Assembly (NCBI GenBank): GCA_023014365.1
Contig: JAEBUN010000048.1
Location: 1 to 64,000, forward strand
Direction of reading: 5' to 3'
DNA length: 64,000 bases
Source: Lepiota brunneoincarnata
Lineage: Eukaryota; Basidiomycota; Agaricomycetes; Agaricales; Agaricaceae
Of this stretch, positions 1 through 10,118 are shown one piece after another. How positions within the stretch are numbered: position 1 is the stretch's first letter; the number at the start of each line of letters is the position of its first letter. The notes below the pieces were generated by a model. The model was not told where the DNA came from. It ran no database searches and was given only the letters and a program-made list of their open reading frames with translations. The translations under genes and the position numbers were made by a program.

Positions 1-1
1 A

Positions 2-1189
2 TTGAGGGAACTCTGCACAGAGAGTAGAGGCATTGCGATGAATGAGGAGCATAAAGTCTTGGACTTTAAAAGGCGATTCATTCTCGAAGCAGAGAAGTGT
101 CTGAAGTCGCCAGCGGTAGTCTTGAACCGAGAACTAGTTGAGTTATTTATGAGCGCACTGGACTCAGTGTTCCAGGATGTACTCAATGCGAGATTAGCAA
201 TCACCAGGGCGCGTAGAACCGCAAGCGATGGGTCGGCACTGACTGCAAAGGATTTATGCGAAGAGAACCCCTATGATTGGAGGATCGTCGTGGATAAAGC
301 CGTCAAAATTTCGATTGGCAAAACACTTATGCGATCCCTTCATCAGGATTGGAGGCCAGTAAACTCGGCATCGATGAGCCATCCACCCGCGACGTCCAGA
401 ACAGGGACTTATGACCCGGTAGTAAAGCGAGAGCTGCAAAGCTTAAAGCAGAAATTTCAGGATGAAGTCTTGCAGATGGCAGGTGGCCTCACTGAGCTTA
501 AGGACCTCATGAATATCCAGGGGCATACCTTAAAATCATACTTAGAGAGCTTGGCAAAAGACGGACATAATCATGCCAGTTATAATCACGCTCAGAGGAA
601 TACTGGAAGTGGGTCGGCAGGGTCGCTTTCTGACCGCAAGTGTTTCTACTGCTGGTTATTAGGGCATAGTTGGTTATTCTGCCCGGACATGGAGGTGGAT
701 AAGCAAGCTGGCCGAATTAGAGTCGAAGGGAACAAAATATATATGGGAGATGGCTCGAGTATCCCTTGAGGAGAAGGGCCTATTAAAGAGAAAGTGGCAA
801 AGTACTATGCGACAAAGGGACAACTCTTCATTCAGATACCAGAACTGCCGGAGGTTGAGCCTGAGTTACCACAAGTGCCAACGTCAGTGGTGTTTGCACA
901 GAGAGCGTTCCCGAGGTCAGAAAACCAAAGGTCACCAGTGGAAGAAGAAGTCCACCGTCTGAAGCAGCACATGGAAATATTGGAGACAGCTGCCATCCAT
1001 GCTGGGAGTGCCCCAAAGGTTAAGCTTATGACCAGGAAGGAGGATAACGTCGAAATACAGTCTTTGGCCAAGCAATTGGCCCAGATACAGGCTAAGCTTA
1101 GTGGTTTGACGGATGGTATGCCCTTGGCAAGCCAGTATTTGGACACCAGAAGTGGCACGAAGACTAGGAACTCGGAGTCGGGTTTCTAA
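2..1189 (+). pseudogene. Gag, C-terminal two-thirds (copy A)
   Basis: One reading frame continues from the left edge to a TAA at 1187-1189. It carries a CCHC zinc knuckle (C-X2-C-X4-H-X4-C, about 634-690) expected to bind element RNA in the virus-like particle. A coiled, glutamine-rich tail follows. The frame is broken once by TGA at 767-769; copy B has CGA (Arg) there, so this is a C-to-T change at CpG. The N-terminal capsid part is missing here but visible in copy B. The terminal stop directly follows a -1 slippery heptamer that leads into the protease frame. Confidence 0.85.
1180..1186 (+). promoter_or_regulatory. Candidate -1 ribosomal frameshift site at gag end
   Basis: The heptamer G-GGT-TTC, read in the gag frame, fits X-XXY-YYZ and is followed at once by the gag stop TAA. 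The protease frame is exactly -1 to gag and opens here (VGFLKGSRKE). The same heptamer and stop occur in copy B. A GAGCCGGCTC self-complementary stretch lies about 20 nt downstream and could form a hairpin. The layout is as seen; use as a frameshift signal is inferred. Confidence 0.6.
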
Positions 1190-1863
1190 AGGGTTCGAGG
1201 AAGGAGCCGGCTCTGAAGAAGAAGGTTGCCTTCGCCAGAGGACAGACTCCTGAGGACGCATTGGATTCCGAGCGATCAGAAGAATCAGAAAATGAGGAAA
1301 TAGGGCAGACAACGGAGAAACCAATGCGTGCCGCAGCAGGAGAATTATGTACGGTGCTCTGAGAAGGCTCGGCAACCCAAGCCTGGGTAGCTCAGGATCC
1401 AATCATGCAGTACTTGGAGTCACTGCCCCGAAGAGACAGGGGATGACAAGTGTTTATTGTGAAAGAATGCAAGCCATTGAGAGTAGTGCCAACTCTGATA
1501 AATGGGATTCGGCAGGAAGAGGCCTTGCGAGATAGCAGGTCACAGATCGTCTCCATGAGTCAGGAAGCGGCGATTGCATGTCAAGTTTCTTGGGACCCAG
1601 ATACTACAATTAATTTGCAGAGTGCAAATGGGCAGGTTGAAAAGACTTGTGGATTTGCAAAGAACGTAGGCTTTACCTGCGGGGGAGTCACAATCTATAG
1701 GCAAGTTCACATCGTTCGTAACCCCGTGTATCGAGTACTCCTGGGACGACCCTTTGATGTAATGACGGCTAGCGAAGTCAGGAATAGTGCCAGTGGCAAG
1801 CAAACCTTGGTTATTACGGACCCAAATACCAGAGAAAGGGCTGTGTTACCAACTTATGCTTGA
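1190..1863 (+). pseudogene. Retropepsin-like protease domain (copy A, defective)
   Basis: This encodes the aspartic protease that would cut the Gag-Pol polyprotein. The catalytic triad is DSR here, where copy B keeps DSG, so the active site is destroyed. The flap-like middle and the final hydrophobic stretch (VLLGRPFDV) remain. About 0.35 kb of the linker before the domain is deleted relative to copy B. Two further stops lie upstream: CGA to TGA near 1359 and TGG to TGA near 1444. The frame ends at TGA 1861-1863. Confidence 0.8.
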
Positions 1864-1889
1864 GGAGAGTGTAATTCTCTTAAGCTTAG

Positions 1890-3140
1890 AGAAAACAGTC
1901 AAAATTTTCAAGAAACCTCAATGAGTTGACTGAGGGACAAGGAGAGGTGGCTTGTATAATAGACTATGATGATGAGAAGGGCCCTGTCGTCACACAAACA
2001 CTAAGCTTAGCGAAAGGCAGCTTCTCAGAGGCCGAGCTACAGCTAATGTTCATTGACCGAGTCATACGCAATGAGGACTGTCCACAAGAAGATAAAGCGA
2101 TGGCGTTATTGTGCCTAGGACACATAGCCAACGCGCAGGGCACAGAGGACCAGGGAATAACTGTCTTCGAAACAGAAGAAGATGACAAAGATATGGTACA
2201 ATGCCTGGCTGGGAAGAAATATAAACCAGTAGCCTTAAAAGTGAGGCCAGTGTTGGGTGATCTACCAGAGAGATTCAGGATAAAACGAGAAATAAAAGGG
2301 GACCCACTGGCAGAAATGCCTGAGCTTAGTGTGCATCCTCCAGAGTTTGTCCCAACAGGCAGATATACAGAGGAGCGTAAGCTTAAGCTGGACGAAGCCC
2401 ATGCAGGGGATTTCTTGTGGCCAGAGGAAAGAAAGCTGATGCACCACATCATGATGCTTCAAGAAAAGGCATTCGCCTGGACAGATGAGGAAAAGGGATG
2501 TTTTAGGGAAGATTTCTTCCCGCTGATCGAGATACCAATGGTAGAACATACTCCGTGGGTTGAAAAGCCCATTCCAATTCCACCAGCAATCTATGATGAA
2601 GTCTTTGCCATTATAAAGAGAAAGATTAGTGCTGGTGTATATGAGCCGTCAAACTCATCCTATAGATCCAGATGGTTCTGTGTGGTGAAGAAAGATGGGA
2701 AAAGTTTGAGACTGGTACACAGCTTGGAACTGCTGAACAAAGTGACGATAGCACATTCAGGACTGCCACCAGCAACGGAAGATTTGGCAATGCACTTCGC
2801 AGGCAGAGCTTGCAGAGGCATTCTGGATCTATATGTTGGCTATGACAAACGACTGTTAGCTGAGTCGTCTCGGGACCTAACAACATTCCAGACGCCTTTT
2901 GGAGCGCTACGCTTAGTGACGTTACCCATGGGATGGACCAATTCAGTGCCTATATTCATGAGGATGTAACAGCGATCCTGACCAGTGAGATACCAGAATA
3001 CACAATGCCGTACATAGATGATGTACCTATCAGAGGACCCAAAACTAGATATGAGTTGCCAGATGGCACAGAAGAGATGCTGAAAGAAAACCCAGGGATC
3101 CGACAATTTGTATGGGAACACATGCAGACGGTCAATAAAA
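1890..3140 (+). pseudogene. Reverse transcriptase (copy A, truncated, frameshifted)
   Basis: The RT domain synthesises element cDNA. The frame opens after a TAG at 1887-1889. It shows the fingers and palm region (SSYRSRWFCVVKKDGKSLRL) and, after the shift, the catalytic YIDD box. A one-base deletion near 2956 (TATATTCATG here, TATATTTCATG in copy B) breaks the frame before YIDD. Everything after MQTVNK, meaning the RT thumb and RNase H, is missing; sequence resumes at the spacer before integrase. As in copy B, the RT frame differs from the protease frame, so a second recoding step or independent initiation may be needed. Confidence 0.85.
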
Positions 3141-4653
3141 ACCATCAACAAGTACTAAGCTTAATGATGGATGGCAGGCTAGTGCCAGATTTTGAAGAGG
3201 AAAAGTCGACCGAGATAGAGGAAGCATATGATGAGTCGCACAGGACAGATACAGTGCGAATACAGGACAAAAGAATACCCAAAGTCAGGGAATACCTGAA
3301 AACAGGGGGCAGTAGCGCAGCTGAAGGCTTGGATGAGCCGGATCTGCGTAAGCTTAAGCATATGGTGGAGCATTTCTTCTTGGACAAAGAGGGGAGACTG
3401 TATAGGATGAGCCCTAGCGGTCAGCATCAGCTAGTAGTGGATAAGGAGCAACATATGTATATGTTGCGAGCCAGCCATGACTTCCTAGGACACAGGGGAA
3501 TATACGCAACCACTAAGCTTATAACGCAGAGGTTCTGGTGGCTGGAAGTTGAAGGAGACGTAGCTTGGTATGTGCAATCGTGCCATCTATGCCAGCAATG
3601 GCAAAAGGCGATCATCGAGACGCTGCCAATAGTAATGCCCACGCCTGTCGATATTCCAAGTGCTACATGTGGACACACTACATATGACGCCAAGTTCTAA
3701 TGGGTGTAGTTATATTGTGCATGGAAGGTGTGGACTGTCATCCTGGATGGAGGCAAAAGCGTTGAGAAAAGAGAATGCCAGTTCAATTGCGCAGTGGTTA
3801 TTTGAAGATATCATTTGCCGATGGGGCTGTATAGTGAAGATTGTCATGGACAATGGTTCTCCATTTAAGAAAGCTGTTTGATGGCTGGAAGAAAAATATG
3901 GGATAAAAGGAGTAACAATATCTCCTTACAATTCCAAAGCGAACGGGATTATTGAAAGAGCCCACTGGGATGTGTGGCAAATGTTGTACAAAGCTACAGA
4001 TGGAGATGTCAAAAAGTGGTATTGGCACCTACTGCATGTTATGTGGGCAGATCGGATAACCATTAGAAAAGGAATGGGGTGTTCCCTGTACTTTCTGGTA
4101 ACCGGAGCTGCACCCGACACTACCTCTGGATGTCAAAGAGGCCACTTGGCTAGTACAACTACCAAATAAGTACTTAACCACGGCTGAGTTGATAGGATAC
4201 CAAGCTCAGGCTTTGGCAAAACATGTTCAGCATGTTGAGGAGGTGCGTCAGCATGTTTCAGACACTAAGCTTAGCAAGGCTTGGGAGATGGAACAACAAG
4301 CAGCGCATAAGATAAAAGATTATCGCTTCAGCCCAGGTGATTTAGTATTAGTGAGAAACACAGCTATAGAGAGCTCAGCAGACAGGAAGATGAAACCCAG
4401 GTATCTAGGACCCATGGTGGTCATATCTAGATCAAAGGGAGGATCATATATCCTGGCAGAGTTGGATGGCTCTGTATGGCAGAATAAAGTGGCGGCGTTC
4501 AGAGTAATTCCCTACTTAGCCAGAAAACATATGCCGTTGCCGCTGGAGTTACAAGAGTTGTTAGATCTGTCACCAGAGGGACTGACGACCCTGGAGGAGA
4601 CTACTGAGGATGAGCCTAGTGACAGATGGGAGCCAGAAGAGTTGGAGGGATAG
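3141..4653 (+). pseudogene. Integrase and GPY/F-type C-terminus (copy A)
   Basis: The integrase inserts cDNA into the host genome. The HHCC zinc finger (HDFLGH then CHLC) spans about 3475-3595. The catalytic core shows HVDT, MDNGSPF and IIER as the three acidic boxes. The C-terminal GDLVLV and YLGPMVV segments resemble the GPY/F module. An extra base near 3648 shifts the frame, TGG to TGA near 3880 stops it, and further shifts follow near 4090. Codons 4189-4653 are again open. The gene ends 77 bp from the 3' end of the antisense gene below, so the two are tail to tail. Confidence 0.85.
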
Positions 4654-4729
4654 AAAAAACCTGATATTGTGGACAGAACTATCTACTTATCGAAGGAAAA
4701 CTATCCTAGGGACTGTAAAAGCATTAAGC

Positions 4730-6077
4730 TTAAGCGGGGGAGGGCTTGTTCAAGTCGGAAAGGTTGCGCAAAAGACTTTTGAGATGGATGCGCTCTTGAA
4801 TAAGGAATTGGAACCTCTTTAAGTTAGCTTCAAGCAAGGGAATAGCCTCAATGAAGTCCCGGCTGAGTGAATTGAGGTCGCATTTGACAGACCGAGCATC
4901 ATCACTGTGAGATTCGGACTCGTACTTGTCGTGAGAGTAAGACAGGAGGTTTTGGAGTTCCTGGAGCAAACGAGCTGCCCGGAACAAGTGTCAGAACCAC
5001 TAAGCTTAGCGAACAGAAGTGAGAAATTGCCCACCAGATAAGCCTGCGAAGGTGCGCTCATCAGAAGCAGACTCGGTACAGGCACGCTTGGCAGTATTGG
5101 CATTGGCTTTGGCTAGAACCTGTTCAGCCCAGGCATAACAGCAGTGTTTAGTGTTCATATTGGGAACTTGACAATAGGGAAGAAGACGGACGGTGCCTTT
5201 AGATGAGGAGGACTTTTTGACGGCCTCCTAGTGAAGGATGAAGTCAGAATCAGTGGTTAGGGGGAGTGGAGCTGGCGCACCACGTCGGAGGTAGACAAAC
5301 GACGCTTGCGATAAGGCAAGACTACATGAACCTCTTCGACGATAGCTTGAGAGACCTCCTCATCGACCATCATGTCCTGGAGGCGAGCGATTATCTCAGC
5401 CAATGTAATAGGTTGAGAAGCAGCTATATTACTGTGTCAGCACCGGTTGCTCGGGAGTTGGAAGCACTGGTCATACTCTCAGCAAGCTCGGTATCAGTGT
5501 CTACCACAACAGCAGCAGAGACAGGGGCCTTGCGACCTTTGCGAGGCTAAGCTTATACATGAGGAGACGATTGGAGCCAAAAAAATGCTAAGCTTACGCG
5601 TTTGGGGACAGCAGAGCCTTCGGCAATGTTGGAGGAAGTAGAGCCAGTCGTGGACGATGGGTTCTGAGCCTCTTCGGTCCTGGATTTCTGGGATTCTTCA
5701 GAACGAACACGATTAATGTGGCTACAGCATTCAGAGAGCGCCTTATAGATTGCGGGCATCTCATAAGACGAATGGTAGTTGTTTTGGTAAAATTTTGTAG
5801 AGCTTGCGGATACGGAAGACGTAGTCCTGGTTGACATGAAGCTTGATAGCCTCATTATCCTCTGATAATGCTTCAATATAAGCAGACTAGAAATGATTTA
5901 GAAACAGCGAGAGAAGCATGGAAAGAGTAGACATACCCCAGGGGCGTCAAACGCAAGGAGAGCCTTCTCGACAAGGGGACAAGCAACTTGGCCATTTTGC
6001 AGGCGCTGAAGACAACCTTTGGCGTTGCTGATGAGATTGTCGAGCTCGACCTGGAGATGGGGGATAGACGAAGCCAT
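4730..6077 (-). CDS. Antisense accessory gene 2 (spliced, unknown function), copy A
   Basis: The gene starts at ATG 6077-6075 (MASSIPHLQVELDN) and runs against pol to TAA at 4732-4730. Exon 1 ends at a GTATGT donor near 5935. An intron at 5547-5597 runs from GTAAGCTTAG to TATAAGCTTAG, and another GTATGA...CTGAC...TATAG intron of about 54 nt is likely near 5430-5490. The last exon (LLQELQNLLSYSHDKY...) is leucine-rich and probably coiled. Copies B and C carry a shorter version lacking 4735-5264. No known domain is recognised. Intron-bearing antisense coding would survive retrotransposition because its splice sites cannot be read in the genomic RNA. Exon borders are inferred. Confidence 0.6.
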
Positions 6078-6306
6078 TTTCTTGCAAAGGGTGTCTGCTA
6101 GAATGAGGCGTCGCTCCCTTGCTCTTATAAGAAAAGGCCATAGGCAGTGATGACAAATCATAACAAGTGGATGAAGAGCACCCTCCACCCTAAGCTTATG
6201 ACCTGAGGGGTCTAGGAAACCTGTAATCTTGAGTAGCCAGCCTTCAACAGACTTGCTGAACCACAGTTGCCTTATTAGGTGACATGTCGCCAGGGTCTCG
6301 CAGTTA

Positions 6307-6585
6307 TCAGTGTGCACAGGGATTCTGATGGAATGGTGAGGGCACCGATTTCAATTTGGCTAGGGGGAGATGGGCCCCAAGTGGCGCAAGTGGCGCTTCA
6401 GTTTTGTTTGACGCGACCTTTTTCGCGGCAAACACCATGTACAGGCTGGTTCGGGTCTGGGCTTGTAAGAAAACCAGAACGGATGACCAGGTCACTACAT
6501 GTTGCGGGTCATGGCGCGCTGAGATGTCAATAAACATCACTGATAGATCAGAGAGGCATATAATGAGTATATAAGTGACTGGCAA
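6307..6585 (-). CDS. Short conserved ORF between the two antisense genes (copy A)
   Basis: A 92-codon ORF (MPVTYILIICLSDL...) recurs almost unchanged at 10884-11162 (copy B) and 31689-31967 (copy C). It starts with a hydrophobic stretch that could be a signal peptide or membrane segment. It may be only untranslated sequence shared by recent copies, because the whole element is conserved at this level. No family is recognised. Confidence 0.3.
   Translation of the reverse strand: MPVTYILIICLSDLSVMFIDISARHDPQHVVTWSSVLVFLQAQTRTSLYMVFAAKKVASNKTEAPLAPLGAHLPLAKLKSVPSPFHQNPCAH
6353..6373 (+). other. Second polypurine-tract-like motif inside copy A
   Basis: AATTTGGCTAGGGGGAGATG nearly repeats the true polypurine tract at 9111-9130 (AATTTGGTTAGGGGGAGATG). 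It is present in all three copies, and a TATA-like GAGTATATAAG lies about 200 bp downstream. It may mark a fossil LTR junction or a central polypurine tract. Confidence 0.4.
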
Positions 6586-6763
6586 CCTAAACTAGCTTAG
6601 GAGTCTCCCAGGAGGTCTTTAGCTTAGCTTTAGGAGATGACAAGAAAGTCAGAAACAGTTTAGCTTAACTCAGTAGGAGACAAGGAACAACAAGATGACT
6701 ATTGGGATGTATATACATGACAAGATTATATACTACATCCAAGAAGTAAACTAGGCGCAGAGA

Positions 6764-8801
6764 TCACTCAAGGTCTTCTAGAACAGACTAGGGATCCTGA
6801 GTCATCGGGAAAGCGAGGAAGAGAAGCAATTTGAGCTCCTCGAATTCCTTGTATGTCGGGACCCCCGGAAAGTTGTTGGCGAACTCAAAGAACACCCGGA
6901 CGTCTTCAAGGGAGTCGGCCATACCCATCTCTACAAAAGCCATGTCATTACCATCCAAGGCAGTCCTGGTAGCTTGCATCTCCTGGACAAATTGGTAAAC
7001 TACATGGCAGTGGTGAAACGCCGAAGCCTCATAAGTGACGCAGTTCGCCTCCAGGCTGACCAAGCTAGAGGACACAACACGTGCAAACACGGCCAGATCT
7101 AGAAAAATAAAGAGAATAAGAAAAGGGAAAAATAGTGAACAGAGAAACTTACAGTATTCACTGGTCAGTGAGGATGTGACCAGGGTGTTCGCAACACCAC
7201 CTGAAACCTGGGGATGGTCCGCGAAGGTACAAGGGTAGTTGTACAAGTCACAGCTGCGACACTTCTTACCCTTGCCCAGAGGCTCGCACTCCAACTTACG
7301 AGCAGCGCAAGAAGGACACCGAGACCGAGGTGGCATGTACAGTACTGGAGCAGATGTCAAAGCCATCAGTAAGGAACCACAAGAAAACTTGGAGAACGTA
7401 CCGAAAGCTGGCTAGCTGCCAGCAGCCTAGGAAAGTCCTCACAAAAGAGCGGGACTGGGTGCTGGTATCCATGGTCCCGAATAATTTCGGCCTCAGAGTG
7501 CCGAACGCGAGCCCGGGGAACATATTTCTTCATCCGCATGTTGGAACTCTTCTTGGACAAAAGAACGCGTTGTTGACGCGATGGGCCAGCATGAGGGGAC
7601 TCTTGAGGGATCTCCGGAACCACCGGGCTAGGCAAACGAGAAAGGACAGGGGTCAGAGAAGCTAAGAACGCATCTTGAAAAACAAAAGTTGGTTCTTGAG
7701 GGGCAGGCAAAGGCTCCAGAAGGAGCTCCAAATCTGGAGAAGGAGAAATCTCCACGGTGCTTGCGGGAGACTCGACTGGAGCGCCAGCTAAGTGAGGTGG
7801 TGATGGTGTTGGGCACCTAGGCAAAGCCAGCACATGTTGCCCATCTAGAGACAAGGACCAGCTAAAGATTTTAAAGAGGTCGGCTTGAGAGACCTCAGGG
7901 ACTGGAGAATGCAATGGCAAGTTTGAATTTGCCAAGAACAGAGGTGTAGGGGGCAGCGTCGATGGTTTCGCCGTCTGTTTGCCTTTAAGGGCAGCTGGGA
8001 TATGCGCTAAAGTGGAAGTTAGCAGAAAGGACAAATATACCTTGTAAAAGGCTAAGCTTACACGTTGAAACAGTTGAAGAGGCTACTGGGAGAGGAGGGG
8101 CGGTTTGTTGAAGGGCCCAGCACCTCTGAACCTGATGCAATACCCAGGGGAGGGAGCACCAGCGAGCCTTCACCGTCAAGGGAGTGCAGAGAGACGGCAA
8201 GAGGGGGCAGCGACATTAAACTTGACGAGGCCTCTGTGGACAATCCACCAGAGGGCCCGCCAATGGGGATACCTGACTGAGGGTTCTGCGGAAAATCCGG
8301 CAGAGCGCTCATCGGTTGGATTGCACAACGACGCGATGGAAATCACTGCGTCTTGGCACTGGAGCGGACAAGGGAGAGGCTGGCAGAGGAGTTGGTGCAT
8401 GAGGCGGAGAGTACGGTGGAGGAGGGGTCCTTGCCACACCTACCTGACAATTTCCGCAAGCTCCTCAAGCTCCTCGCCCTCCTCTAGCTCTCCTAGTATG
8501 CGGTGCTGGTGGTTCCCATTGAGGTAGGAGGTTGCGACGCGCCGGGAGGTGAATAGTGAGACCCAAAAGTAGAGAAAACATAAGTAAAGACAATGAGAAC
8601 AGGGGAAAACACAACTTACGTTGCACAATCAATGATGAAGGCGCACCTTGGGAAGCCGTTGAGGCGTTGCTCGGCCCAGGGTAGCCTGAAAACAGTGTTA
8701 AGAAAACAGAGAAAACTGTAACTTGAACTCTACTTACTGGAAGAAGAGTCCGAGTCCTCCTCATAGCGAGCACATTTGCTGCTGCGCGTGTTTCTGTCCA
8801 T
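6764..8801 (-). CDS. Antisense accessory gene 1: Zn2Cys6-cluster protein, copy A
   Basis: A spliced gene read against pol, starting at ATG 8801-8799 (MDRNTRSSKCARYEED). Supported introns are a GTAAGT...TTTTCAG intron near 8739-8685, one at 8007-8061 (GTAAGCTTAG donor, TGCTAAC branch, TTTAG acceptor, phase 1), one near 7330-7400, and one with GTAAGTTTC...TTTCTAG near 7100-7155. The protein has a Ser/Pro-rich middle, a basic patch (KKSSNMRMKKYVPRAR), then C-X2-C-X6-C-X8-C-X2-C-X6-C, which is exactly the fungal binuclear zinc cluster of GAL4-type DNA-binding proteins. An alpha-helical tail (FVEMGMADSLEDV) ends in LEDLE. Copy A has a 5-nt insertion at the third acceptor and a TAG near 6788, so it is probably damaged. 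It may regulate its element or be a captured host regulator. Confidence 0.65.
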
Positions 8802-9117
8802 TGTTGATAGAAGTGGGCATTAAAAAGTGAATATGCGAGCAGGATAGACGAGTAAGAAGTGAGAGGGAGAACGAAGGAGATGAAATGAGACCTTGGGACA
8901 TTTAAAAGACCCAATAACGAGATAAAAATTTAAGCTATAGCAACCAGAAGTTGATCTATACATTTAAACTTGGTGACATGACATCATTCTGAAATAAGCT
9001 TAGCAAAAGTGCGCTACCCTCGAAGCTGGTGAACGTTCTAGACCATAGAGCACGTCAGAGAGACTCAGATACTGCAAATTTGAAGGAGATAATGACTGAG
9101 GACAGTCAGCAATTTGG

Positions 9118-9128
9118 TTAGGGGGAGA
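9118..9128 (+). other. Polypurine tract of copy A
   Basis: TTAGGGGGAGA directly precedes the TG of the 3' LTR and would prime plus-strand DNA synthesis. The same tract precedes the LTR of copy C at 34485-34495. Confidence 0.8.
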
Positions 9129-9132
9129 TGAT

Positions 9133-9438
9133 ATGCCGATTTCACACCTATACATGAATTCCGTACTCCAGAACGATTCTCTACATAGAATCATTGGCTA
9201 TATCATTAAAGAACTCTATAGAGGATTGGTACTATATCCCGTAGTAGCCAGTTTGACCGAACTGAGGATATTTGAGCCTCGGAAGTGTTCAAACCAGCTC
9301 ATTATCACTAAGCTTAGTGAACCAAGCTATCAGAACGCTCTCCGGAGGGATTCAGGGCTCTACATAGCCTATCGAGTATACCCCAGTCGCATCAAGGGAC
9401 CTTACAAGCAGTTTTCTGATGAACCTGAATGCGTTTGA
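9133..9438 (+). CDS. Conserved short ORF 1 in family-1 LTR
   Basis: This 101-codon ORF in the 5' part of the LTR (MNSVLQNDSLHRIIGYIIKE) is also open in copy B (28513-28797, 94 codons) and, after removal of the Tc1 insertion, in copy C. Differences are mostly single residues. No domain is recognised. It lies upstream of the TATA box, so expression would need a neighbouring promoter. Coding status is unproven. Confidence 0.3.
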   Translation: MPISHLYMNSVLQNDSLHRIIGYIIKELYRGLVLYPVVASLTELRIFEPRKCSNQLIITKLSEPSYQNALRRDSGLYIAYRVYPSRIKGPYKQFSDEPECV

Positions 9439-9729
9439 ACATAAAAGAATGTACCTAGTGGCTGTCGCAGGCGTATTACATCTATAGCAAGTTCAATAAT
9501 GATGACCAGGACCACGGAACGGAACGTCCAACGTTCAGGAAGCAATACCCGATGCCCAAAACCCTAGAAATATCAAAGACTCCTAATTAACAAGTGCTTT
9601 GTGGGTCCCGGCACTTTGGCATACTGCTTAACTGAGATTAATTACAACAGATCAAGGGATTGTCCATCTGCTATACATTCTGATCATAATTGATCCGGAA
9701 ACTTAACACACTCGCATGGACGCAGAATA

Positions 9730-10014
9730 ATGCAGACAAGCATGGAACACGTCTGGCTGGATTGCCATTTGTTAATCAGAGAAAAACCCATAACCCAGGG
9801 TGAGGTAGAAATGCTGCCGAACCTTCCAAAATGTTCTACAGTGCCTGTAACAATTAAGCTTATTGTTTTCTATTTCATATTTACTATCTCTCATATGTAT
9901 CTAAACAATATAAATACGGTCGCACTTGTTTGTGAAGAAGCAAGAGGTCTCACCCCTGCTTCTACACGCAAGTCTGCGAGCCGTGATCAAGAACGGTTTC
10001 AGAGGGCTATTTAG
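9730..10014 (+). CDS. Conserved short ORF 2 in family-1 LTR
   Basis: A 94-codon ORF starting MQTSMEHVWLDCHLL with a hydrophobic central stretch (LIVFYFIFTI) that could span a membrane. It is repeated at 27938-28222 (copy B) and 36686-36988 (copy C) with few changes. It overlaps the likely core promoter, which argues against a true gene. No family is recognised. Confidence 0.25.
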   Translation: MQTSMEHVWLDCHLLIREKPITQGEVEMLPNLPKCSTVPVTIKLIVFYFIFTISHMYLNNINTVALVCEEARGLTPASTRKSASRDQERFQRAI

Positions 10015-10055
10015 TGTGCGTCATTAAGTGTGATTTCTTCAGTTGTCGACCAACC

Positions 10056-10118
10056 CAGAGACAGAGACAGAGACCAGAGTTCAGAGACCAGAGACCAGAG
10101 ACCAGAGACCAGAGACCC
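10056..10118 (+). repeat. AGAGACC heptamer tandem array in LTR
   Basis: Imperfect repeats of AGAGAC and AGAGACC lie downstream of the TATA box. The same array, of different length, occurs in copy B (about 27815-27870) and copy C (about 37025-37135), so it varies between copies like a microsatellite. Confidence 0.85.

Noticed and set aside
1964..2452. Long minus-strand open frame opposite copy A RT (and its match at 23861-24349)
   Set aside because: It mirrors the RT frame codon by codon and has no domain; it is a shadow of pol.
10056..10118. Regular short repeats, considered as a CRISPR-like array
   Set aside because: Contiguous heptamers without spacers, inside an LTR of a eukaryotic element.
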